Shown piece after piece: positions 13,926 to 24,800 of a stretch of DNA of 64,000 nt. This DNA comes from Ypsolopha sequella (Eukaryota; Arthropoda; Insecta; Lepidoptera; Ypsolophidae). How positions within the stretch are numbered: the first letter of the stretch is position 1; the number at the start of each line of letters is the position of its first letter. The DNA lies in NCBI GenBank assembly GCA_934047225.1, contig OW203992.1, forward strand, positions 6,251,501 to 6,315,500, in the 5' to 3' direction. The position numbers and the translations under genes were made by a program. The notes beneath the pieces were generated by a model. It searched no databases and had not been told where the DNA came from. It saw only the letters and a program-made list of their open reading frames with translations.

Positions 13926-15500
13926 CTGACACCTCTGTCCCCTTCGCAAGCAGCTTACACTCCGGTGCTGGCATCGGATAATGAAATATTGTAAATACAG
14001 TCATAGTTCTGTTGCAAAAGTTCTCATAAGCGACATACACGTTCCTTTTCGAAGCTTTCTCCCGCTTCTGAAGTATCCAGTGTCAGCGAATATGAAATTA
14101 TTGTAAATCGACCTAATTTATGAAATTGGGATCACTAAACCTTGTGCTCGCTTACTGAAATCTAATTCATATCAAAGGAATCTTGTTCACACAGATGTTT
14201 CAGTAGGTGTCGGCAAGTCCACCGTAGGTCTCGGTTGAGACGATAGTGATAAGATCCAAAGTTCAGGAAGCAAGGCGGAGGCGGCTGGCCCGCTCTAGCC
14301 CTCAACTAATTATTTATAATTCGCAGAAATATAAACAATAAAATTCGCATAAACGGAATTTTCATTGATTTTATGCGGCGTTTATTGTCTAGGTTTTACA
14401 AGCCGCGATATTTAGTGTTCGTAATAAATGACAGAAAGTGAGACTGATTTGAGTTCTTGTGATCTAACAACTATGGAATGGCTGAACCATCTTGTATTGT
14501 ATGATGTACGATGAACGGCCCGGTGTATGGAACGCGCTCGCCACAGAGGGGCGCAGCGTCTATCATACACTGTGACGTCATCTGTCAACAAAGTGTTTAT
14601 TTATATAGAGCATTCTGTAAACTATTACGTTAAATCCTCTGGTAGTAGGTTATGTAATCGCACCACAGTCTACAACTTCACAACAATATCGTTGCTATAT
14701 TGGGCTGAAGTTGTTGTCGTAGCGTTAGGTAAATTATGTACTTATATTTTGTATTTATTATAAAAAGTTATGTCGTGTATGATCTCCACCGATGTTATTT
14801 TAGCGATTATGTAATTGCCATTTTGTTGACGCAGAAGTGATATTTTTCTTTTGTTCACAGCAATCAGTTGCTTCCATGGTAGAGTTATATATTTGGTTAT
14901 GAAATCGTGATTATTTGGCAAATCTGTAATCGAATTTATTATTTTTGTTATGAATAAATTGACCAAAAATTTTTCACTTGCCACCTTGTACCCGAAATAT
15001 TAGTATTTGGTCCGTGCCATTTATTTAATTTATGCTAATGTTAAAAGTTTGCCTTTTTCCACTTACAAAGGTGATCGGCACATATCTTCCTAAGTAATTT
15101 CGCTTTCGGTACTTGGTGTCGAGCTATAATTTTTTTTATTTAATTGTAAATTTGATGAATCAATTTAGTTTTTAGTTGATTATTTTGTTCCAAATCGAAA
15201 TCAGTGTTATGTTACCATTTCTAAAATTTTGTTACCTTGTAAATCATTCTTTTTGGTTTTGATCGTTTCATTTTTCATTCTTAAACATTCGTTTGTAATG
15301 TTGAGTCAAGTCTTAAACGTGAAGTGAAGGCATGTTGTACAACCTTAGTCTACTATTATGTAAAATATTACTATTATTACCTTAACTTATACAAATTGTA
15401 AATAGCATAAGCAAGATGATCTAAACAAGAGAAGATAGAGGGAAATAAATAATTAGTAAAAAATACGATGCTTTCATTTGCTATTCTACTACCTGTAATA
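13926..15500 (+). other. probable tribbles 3' untranslated region and downstream AT-rich DNA
   Basis: No coding sequence is recognisable after the tribbles stop. Candidate AATAAA polyadenylation signals occur at 14337-14342 and 15444-15449, so the 3' UTR could be about 0.4 or 1.5 kb. The first signal lies inside an imperfect hairpin (about 14328-14391). Which site is used cannot be decided from sequence. Confidence 0.4.
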
Positions 15501-15507
15501 TATAAAT

Positions 15508-15830
15508 GAATTTAGAATTTTATATTTGAGTTTAAAGAAAAAAGTGAATAAATTAGGTACAGACGCCATCGCCATACATATTGGCCGTTCTTATTGCGGC
15601 ATATAAATTAATTTAGAATTTTCTATTTGAGTTTATTTTAAAGAAAAAAGAAAGTAATCAGATAAGGTACAGACGCCAGCATATTGGCAGTTCTTATTGC
15701 GGCCTACCTATAATTTATAAATTAATTTAGAATTTTCTATTTGAGTTGAGTTAAAAGAAAAAAGAGAATAATCAAAGTAGGTACAGACGCCAGCATGACA
15801 TACTACATATTGGCAGTTCTTATTGCGGTG
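15508..15830. repeat. three-unit tandem repeat downstream of tribbles
   Basis: Three successive units of roughly 100-115 bp each contain a block like aatttagaattttctatttg, then an A-rich stretch, then a core like ggtacagacgccagcatatt, ending in ttcttattgcgg. Units begin near 15508, 15606 and 15718. The copies differ by small indels, so the array is not recent. Confidence 0.8.
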
Positions 15831-15839
15831 TCACTGTAC

Positions 15840-17058
15840 CTGCCGACTATAAAAAAAAAACAAATTTATTGGAAAAATAATAAGTATGATTGAGATATTT
15901 CGATGATAAAATAAAAATAATATTTTAATATTTTCTAGAAGTCTGTAATGAACCTTATACAAAAACAAAACAGAGAATTCACTGATAATATTTTTATTCT
16001 AATATACAACACTATTATACAAAATTAAATTAAACATCACCATCGTGTAGTGATTATTTTATTACATAGCGGTCTATTTACATTATTAGTAACGCTAAAA
16101 ATGCTATAAAAACATGTTGGTATTTACGCCAATTTTCTTAATTTTTTGAAACGCTAATCCCGCCACGCCATATAAAGTTATTTTTTAAATATGTGAACAG
16201 CTTATCAGAGACATTCTGCTTCGTCTGAGGGTTTCTTTGAAAAATACGCAACATCAAATAAACACAAGTGCAGTCGTTTGTACTTCCAGAACACATAAAA
16301 AGTTTTTCTAAACAACAATAAAGGAAAAATCATCGAAATTCGGAGTTTTGTACACAAAATACCTTTTTGTTTTCAACTTTTAATTGAATAAAAAGAACTA
16401 TGTATTGTTAATTTTCTTTGAGCTCGAATTCAAAGGGAAATCCTAAAAAATTAGACGAACAAAAACAGCCCCCACGATCTTCATGTTTAAGGTTCAAATT
16501 TAATTGTTTTCGTTTTTGCGAAGAAAGATTTTTGCTATACAAAAGACTGCTATAGAGAAAAAACGGTTGTTGCGTTAAAGAAAATGTAAGTACCAAACTT
16601 TTGTAAAATTTAATTAATCTTTTTGTCATTTACGTTTACGAGAAACGGCAACTCGATGTGCATTATCTGACCAATGATAATAGCTTGCATTATACCGGGT
16701 ATAGATATACAAGTACAAAAAAATACAAAGTGGTATCTTTGTAACCGCGTAATCTACTGATCACACTGAACCACTTTCCCAAAGAAACATACTTGTGGAC
16801 ACATTGGCGGATACCCACCCCCAACCAACACCCAAGAATTCCATACATTTGACTCGACTTTTAGATTCGATTCGGGTTCCCTTTTACACAGTATAGGTAT
16901 ATATTAAAGCCGATTTTGAAGGTTTTAAAATTAGTATAAGAAACATACTAAAAATGACAGCACTATTTTTTGCTATTTTGAAGGGCACACTAACTAAAAT
17001 TAACAGGCTTTTAGGACGCAATATATATATAGACATGTTTCCCAAAAGCGCCTCAATG
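15840..17058. other. gene-free AT-rich spacer
   Basis: No gene is recognised. Around 16.90-17.0 kb there is a degraded stretch (aaagccgattttgaagg) resembling the arm of the MITE family found at 43.1, 47.5 and 57.0 kb, but the copy is too diverged to bound. Confidence 0.35.
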
Positions 17059-17391
17059 CTTAAGGTGGATGGTCCAAGGCAATCTTCATACAAACTTGTG
17101 GGAACCAATAACGACAACAGAAGTATTATTATTTAGTTCTGTCACCTTTTTCCACACGTCGTCGTCCCATCAACTTTACACCCGCGAATAATCAGTTTTT
17201 TTGTATAAACCAACTTTTTTAGAATCTAAAGTTTTAAATTGCAAAATTAGACTGTTAAAACAATATTCGCGGGTGTAAAGTTGATGGAACGTGTGGAAAA
17301 AGGTAACAGGATTAAATAATAATACTTCTGTCTTCCTTATTGGTTCTCACAAGTTTTTTTATAAAAACTACCTTGGACCATCCACCTTAAG
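17059..17391. mobile_element. fold-back element with TTAAGGTGG ends
   Basis: The arms are long inverted copies: cttaaggtggatggtccaag at the left returns as its complement at the right, and the inner arms (caactttacacccgcgaata and complement) continue the pairing to a short loop near 17.2 kb. The whole 333 bp is therefore a near-complete palindrome. The ends resemble the TIR of the elements at 20481-21577 and 60626-61014, suggesting a shared transposase. Confidence 0.75.
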
Positions 17392-18474
17392 GGGAAATAT
17401 TGTCGAATTCGACACTTTTTGAAGTTATTTATGCTGTTCAAAAGAAGTCCCAAGTTAAATAAATTAGTTGATGAGTTTTAACAATACCTAAATTACTGGT
17501 TATGGAAATTTTCAAAGCTATTTTAGTTAATTTTGCACTTTAAGGCGCCTAAGAACTTGCTTTTTTTTTACTTTGTGATAAATCCGCAATCCAAATCAAA
17601 TCCTAGATCCACCCTTGTACGGATATAGACGTAAAAAACCGACGACGCAGGTTTGTATGTGAGTAGACTATGGAAATTGGCTTACTATGATGTGAATAAG
17701 TGCGTTCTGGGCCCGGCGTACAAGCGAGTTGGCTTACCATGGTGCTTCAGTTTTTGGTTAGCGAAACTCCGTCCGCCTTTCTTTTACATTCATGCTTGCA
17801 GAAATGAAAAAATATTCTTTACATCCTTTAGGAGCTAGCTAGTAAGTACAGTCGCATAGAGTTGAACACAATTGTACGCGTTAGAGCATCCCACGAAGCC
17901 TGAACCGGGGCGGTTGCGAGGCGGAATGACAGCACAGGTTGGTGGGTGAATAACTATGGATATATGCCAGACGCTAGAATTTGGCCAGGGAATCGTGCCT
18001 TAAACACGGTTACAGAAAAATGAAATTATCATCGCGCCCCACTTTCTGTGTTTTCGGCCTTAGTTTGACTGAAACTTTGAGTTTCTCTCGTAAAAATCTA
18101 TGTAGCTATCAACATATTATACAAAAAAATCTGTTACTATCCTTTTGCTCATAGCTGCGCCCGCGGTGATGACGTAGCAAACTTAAACATTCTATATCAA
18201 AACGTCCTTAGCTGGTGACAGCGTCGTATAAGGAAACTACTTGGCAAATTTCAGGTTTATAGGCTGTATAGTTTTGGAGATTTCGTGCCGAGTGATGGGA
18301 TTTCGCTTTTATATGATATTTATATATTTTACGATTGTCTATGGATAGACTGGCATGCGGGCGACCGTGCAATGATCGCGTTCAACACACATGCCGCTTT
18401 TCAGGCACTTATCTTTAAAAAAAAACTTTTCATAGGATCAGAGAATATTTCTTCTGAACTGTACAACTACAATA

Positions 18475-18480
18475 TTTATT
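18475..18480 (-). promoter_or_regulatory. candidate polyadenylation signal of Ndufv1
   Basis: AATAAA on the minus strand, about 300 bp past the Ndufv1 stop codon and just past a MITE inserted in the 3' region. It is the nearest canonical signal noticed, but transcript data would be needed to confirm its use. Confidence 0.35.
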
Positions 18481-18536
18481 TAAATAATTCTCGTATCGAC
18501 ATAAAATTCTCTACCCCCTCTCCTCCCATAGCTAGA

Positions 18537-18802
18537 GCCCTTAGTACAGTGGAGATCACGTCGAGTTAAACAGGTTGAACTTTGCCCTCCTTTCAAGATG
18601 AACGGCGAAAATGTGCGCAATATTAATTGTTTGTTTGTCGCGCGCGCTTCGAGTATTTTTGTACTGCGCTGTTGAGAGAGCTGATCGCACTTTCTTACTA
18701 ACACTCGAAGAGTAGTTATGCATCTATATAGCTTGATGTGATTTCCACTGTACAATCGGTCCGCCTTGTAGGGCCCTTAGTACAATCGCTCCGCCTTGCT
18801 GG
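18537..18802. repeat. 30-bp tandem duplication over the Ndufv1 stop codon, outer copy split by a MITE
   Basis: The inner unit is 18773-18802. The outer unit is 18537-18546 plus 18753-18772, interrupted by the MITE at 18547-18750. The reunited units are both exactly 30 bp and differ at few positions. The unit encodes the last residues of Ndufv1 (KAERLY) and its TAA stop, so a second, altered copy of the tail (KADRLY) lies just past the stop in frame. Confidence 0.85.
18547..18750. mobile_element. 204-bp MITE in the Ndufv1 3' region
   Basis: The ends are imperfect inverted repeats (cagtggagatcacgtcgag at the left; the complement of the right end reads cagtggaaatcacatcaag) and both sides are flanked by TA. 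Removing it restores one copy of a 30-bp tandem duplication that spans the Ndufv1 stop codon, which independently confirms the boundaries. The TA duplication would fit Tc1/mariner-type mobilisation; the CAGTGG end resembles hAT termini, but no 8-bp duplication is seen. Confidence 0.75.
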
Positions 18803-21800
18803 GTCCGTGCTGTGCGGAGTACTTGGACATGCGTCGCTCGAGCTCAGGTCTGAAGTGCCGGATGAGGCCCTGCACCGGCCACGCGGCGCCGTCGCCCAGG
18901 GCGCAGATTGTGTGACCTGGGCGTTGGGAGAACAATGAACATCGTTATTTTAGGGAATGTCATTGGAAATAAAGTTTCCCACTATTAGTCGTTTTAAGTT
19001 ACAGCTAAAAGAGCACTACCTCTCTCTGTCTTAAAGTAGGTAAGTGATGTATGTATTTATTTATGTTAGTATTTATCTAGATAAGTATATATCAAATGGT
19101 AAAGATATACAACGTGTAACAGAAAGGTGTAACCATATTTGAATAGCTTATTCAGTCAATGGTATAGAACAACCTCTACTATGGAGCCAACCCTGAAATC
19201 TCAAAAAAAGAATCTGCCCTTCCATACATTTCGGCCGAGCGGCATTGCATTTTTCTATGAAACAGTAAAATTTCGTTTTCGAGATACAGGTTTTGTTCCA
19301 TAGTAAAAGTTGTTCTATACCATTGACTGAATAAGCTCTTCAAATATGGTTACACCTTTCTGTTACACCTTGTATACAAGGTGAATTTTTCATCATCGTC
19401 CAAATTCATACTGGTGACTTGGTAAGTGATCAGTATCATGGATCAATAACAATTTTTGTAAAATTCGTAAAATGAAATTTCGACTCCCCATAGTGATTCA
19501 CTCGGAACTGGAAGTGAATTTCTATGGGAAGCCGAAATTTCATTTTACAAATTTCACAAAAATTGTTACTGATCCAAGATACTGATCACTTATTAAGCCT
19601 CCAGTATGAATTTGGACGATGATCAAAAAGTCACCTTGTATAGTCCAGTAGATTTTAATTTATATTTGTTATTTTATTTGTATGTTAATATGACTTTATT
19701 TGTAGTACACGTATTTACGATTACTTATTTTTATTATTATAGTGTCCTCTCCCACTAAGGTTTGCTGGAAGAGATCTCTTTTCAGAGATAAGCTCGCCTA
19801 TGTACATTTATTTTATTGTAAATAATTCTATATAATGTATCTGTGTACAATAAAGAATAAAGTTGAAAATCCATTACTTCCTACTACGGTCAACTATGTT
19901 AAAGTAATTGTTGACAAAAGGCCAGAATGTTGGCAGATTGAAATCTGTTATCTCTGCCTGCCCCTCTTTGAGATACATAAGTAAAGCCTGACCAGGAAAA
20001 TAAAAAACCTGCTCATTTACTTTTATGATTTTTATTTTATGATTGCAACACTCTACTCTGACAGCACACACGAGAAAAAAGAACACCACACTTTGACAGC
20101 AATCGACATAATGACGTTTTAAAGTTGAGGTTGCCAGTAGAAAAAATTAGTTAAAAATTAATTCCGCAATATGGCGAGGTTTTTTATTTTCTTGGTCAGG
20201 CTTTATATGTAAGTATGACCAAATAGTATTAAAAATACTGGTTAGAACCCATGCTTCGGCAGTCAGACACATTACTCACAACAAGACACTACATTTATTC
20301 TTAGTGTAGTTGAAAGAAACCCCATTAAGCTTGCGTAACGTGATTCATCATATCCCTCCCGTTTTAGAGCCATCGCTACCGCTCGGGCTCCGAACCAACG
20401 TTCGAGATAATAAATAACAAATATTCTCGATACATACCTATTCTACCCGATATAATACCACTAAATTCACGTTACTACTTTTAAGGTGATATATCGTCCG
20501 TGCAAAGGTCCCCGTTACTCCAGGCGGAAAGACCCGCAGTGCGAGAGAGACGGAATCGAGGAAAATTGACAAAAAGTCGGTTTTAAATTAATACAAAATT
20601 AACTAAAATAGCTATGAAAATTTCCATAGCCAGTCATTTAGGTCTTGTTAAAACCCATCTAAATAAATATTTTTCAAGTCTGTATGATATCCCAATTTGT
20701 AAGAATATCAAAAAAAGTGTAAATTTAGACCTCATTTCAATATTTATTTATATCAAGTGAAATTTCTCCAATCGCGTTTCTGATAGTCCAAAATCTAGAA
20801 GAAAGTCCCAAAAATATTATACTAATTTATTTAACTTCAGACACACCCCCGACACTTCATAGTCAAGGCTCAAGTTATTTACCTACACTCTCACGCGCGC
20901 ATCTGGCTTGTCCGCACACGCTTGTGTGTGTGCGTGAGCTAGTCTAGGGCTGGCAGTAATCGTGTGAGCGTCGTCGCCCGAGAGGGACACAATATAAGTC
21001 AGCAACTTATGTGATTCTCTTCCTAAATTTTAGCGTAGTCCAATTTCTGGTTCCCCGTGGATTAATCAGTATTAAAAAATAGTATGCCTAAGCTTAGTAG
21101 GTGCCTATATAGTTTCATATGCATAAATGATCATCATATAATTAACAACTACTCAAACATAAATTTTGGAAAAAAAATGAAATCTTGTCAAAACATGGAA
21201 AGTTATAAATACTGATCTTATTGTTCCAAATGCGTTACTGAACGAAATTGTAAGGTTTGATCACGCAATTCTAATTTTTGAAAAAAAGTTTTCCAGGCAT
21301 CCATAAACACTGCAATAACGCACCATACTGATTAAAAATCAGTATCGTGATAAAACTTTGTAACAAAACACGCGCGCAGCAAACGAGTGGTAATCGAGCT
21401 CTGCCTGACTCCAGATTTCCACTAACTTGCGGGGGACCGCGGGGGACGTTAAATTGGTCGGGGAGGTGAGTGTCGCTTCTTTACGTAGTAATACTTTATA
21501 TTCTCTGCTTCAGATGTCTTTTGAACAGCAGATAAATAACTTCAAAAAGTGTCTATTTTGACGATATACCACCTTAAAGTAGTTTTCAATGCAAGTGCTC
21601 GTAAAGGCCCACTTCTTATGCATCAAAACCGAACAGAAAGTCGATTATTTTGCCCTAGGGCTTAATTTTTTTTTTTTATTTGTTTATTTACAATGGTTGA
21701 CTAACCTGCAGCCTTTCCTTTGTACCATAAATGTTATCTTTTTTCCACTGTTTAACGGCTCTGGATACAGTCCTTTTGAGCCAATCATAATTTAAAGTTC

Positions 21801-24800
21801 ACAAGATTATATTTGTTTTATTTCCTCACACTATGCATTGAAAAACGTAGTATGATACACGGGCGTAAGAGCAATAAATTAGTCGGTTACGTTTAGAAAC
21901 TCGCTACGCTCGTGTTTTAAATCGTCCTCGTAATTTATTCCTTTTCGCCCTTGTAGTATGAACTACTATTTCGACTATTGAAGTATTGACGGAAGCTACC
22001 CGTGTTACAGCGTAATCATAATTTTGATTCATGCTTGCAAATAAAGCAATAGAGATTTTCTAGTATACTCAAATTACCTTCAATTTGTTTGGAGATCTCC
22101 CACAGCATGTCTATTTCTTTCGGCGAAGCGTTACCGTCTACCATTCTGAAAATAATTTGCAACATTTTAATCATGATTTAGATTTTATTGGTGTAATAAT
22201 TTTGTTAGGCGTTTTTGGTCTTCTTCTAAAAACTGTTATTGTTTATTCATTACTATGATGACCAGTGGGTCTACCGCGTAATTCTCATTTACATCAACAT
22301 CAACTTGAGATTAAAATTTGACGTGTGTGCGACGACGCCCGCCTAACATGCCATCTCTTTTGCACGCGTTGAATTTCGCATGCATTTGCTTGAAGTTGAT
22401 ACAAATGAGACTTACGCGGTAGAGTCCCAGGAGCCGTATTTTTGAATCGTTCTTTTTCAATTCGCGTGCGAAAATATATACCTGTCTCATCTTTCAAATG
22501 ACAAGTTCTGATGTGCTACGTGAGATGGGTATATACTTTCGCACGTAAATTGAAAACGAACGATTCATAAATACGGCTCGTGACAGGTTAGCCCAATGGT
22601 CGGTAACGCGCGGCTCTTTGGCCCCTTGAGTGCGGCTCTGTCAGGTGACTAGAGACAGTGCCGGATCAAGGTTACTTGATGCTCTAAGCAATCCACATCT
22701 ATGGGCCCCCTCCACTAGTAAACCAGTATTAGTCTTTCAAAAAAGTTACAAATATGATGTATAAATAACTTGCACTCTTTTCACATTTTCCATAGACTAC
22801 TCGCAATTTTGTGATTGCGTTTGTACGGAGGTTTGCGCGTGATCAAGCCTCTTAACTCAGTTTCATCGACGCTTTCCAAGGGTAAGCCCATTGTAGATTT
22901 TGAAAACAAATTACCTGTAGATAATCTTGTTCATCCAGCTGACACCCTCGCGGCACGGCGTGCACTGTCCGCACGACTCGTGTTTGTAGAACATAATGAG
23001 TCGCGCGATCGCCTTCACTATGTCTGTCGACTTGTTCATTACTATGATGGCGGCGGTCCCGAGCGAGGTTTGAGCGGCTACCAGGCCGTCGAAGTCCATT
23101 ATTGCTGTCTCGCAAACGCTGGAAGGTTTAAGAGGCAATCAAAACCAAATTTACTTATTAGTTCAGAAGCAATTGCGTTTGAAGAACTGAAGAACTAGCC
23201 TGTGGCTGCTACTTGTTGCAAAAATCATAACAGCTTAACTCCTTAAACATGGATTTTTGTCCTAGCTCTTGCTAGTTATAAATAATACCTTTAATTAAGA
23301 AAACAAATAGCTATATAAATTTTAAGATTATTCCATTTAAATAAGTTTATTTTATTTCTTGTTGGTGTTCCTAAATAAATAATAGTAGTTTATGCTACAA
23401 GGGCGCAAAGGAATAAATTACGAGGACGATTTAAAACACGAGCGTAGCGAGTGTTTTAAACGTAACCGAGCAATTTTTTGCTCTTACGCCCGTGTATCAT
23501 ACTACGTTTTTCAATGCATAGTGTGAGGAAATAAAACAAATATAATTTCGTGAACTTTAAATTGTAATTGGCTCAAAAGGACTAGGTATCCAGAGCCGTT
23601 AAACAGTGGAAAAAAAAGTATGACATTTATGGTACATAGGAAAGGCTGCAGGTTAGCCAACAGCCAACCATTGTAAATAAATTAAAAAAAATAATAATAA
23701 TAAAGCCCTAGGGCAAAATAATCGACTTTCTGTTCGGTTTTGATGCATAAAAAGTGGGCCTTTACGAGCACATGCATTGAAAATAAATAAATAATATCCT
23801 CTATTATACTTTATTTAACTTTAGTGTAGTTGAATGAAAAGCAGATTATTAATAACGTGATTTGTCATGTCCCTCGCGTTTTTAAAGTTTGTGGCCAAAA
23901 TGTTGTTGTATGTCGTGGCATAGCTACAAAAATTTCCAATTTCAACAATAGCAAGACAGAAAAACCACTTACTCTTTAGGGATCAGAGGCGTAGACGAAC
24001 CCCCCGGTATAATGGCCAGCAGGTTGTCCCAGCCCCCGAGGATGCCCCCCGCGTGCCTCTCGAGGAGCTCTTTGAGGGGGATGCTCATCTCCTCCTCGAC
24101 CGTGCACGGAGTGTTCACGTGACCGGAGATGTTGAACAGCTTCGTACCGGAGTTACGTTGCCGACCGAAACTGGCGAACCATGCGCCTCCACGACGCAAG
24201 ATTGCCTGCGGCGTAACATTTATTTATGGCAGAGATTTTCATGTAAATTCTCACGATACTGTATACAAAGACACGTAGCAAGGGAATTGTGAGTTGTACC
24301 CTTCCTTTCTGACATAGAATGAAAGTGTGATAGTTTTTGCTCGCTGGTCATCAGCATGAGAAAAGATGCATTAGTGCAACAACAAATGCACCATCTTGCT
24401 CCATGGGCCAGGCCATGAGACTAAACTAAGTATGAAGTTAGATTTACCTTGTTTTAATACTAATCTTTTTTTATTCGAACTAAATGGCAAAAGAAATGTG
24501 GGAAGACAGAAGAGATGGGCCGACGACATAATAAACATAGCAGGAAAAAGTTGGATGCATACAGCCAAAGACAGGGAAAGGTGGAAAAGAATGGAGGAGG
24601 CTTTTACCCATAGGGGGGCCACATAGCAAAGAAATTAATAGAAATAATTATAATTAGATGTATATATTTTAAGAATTGTTAAGTGGAAAATAAAGCTGTA
24701 ATAATAATAATAATAAATACTAATCTTTCAATACATGTATGAGAATGTAGGTAAAAATATAAATGGTACTTACAGGTGCTACAGCAATAGTCTCCACATT

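Noticed and set aside
16954..17136. 60-codon frame near 17 kb
   Set aside because: It lies in a diverged MITE arm and the fold-back element at 17059-17391; composition follows the repeat.
18480..18755. 91-codon open frame just past Ndufv1 on the same strand
   Set aside because: It runs through the MITE at 18547-18750 and lacks any domain pattern; kept only as a possible readthrough extension in the findings, not as a gene.
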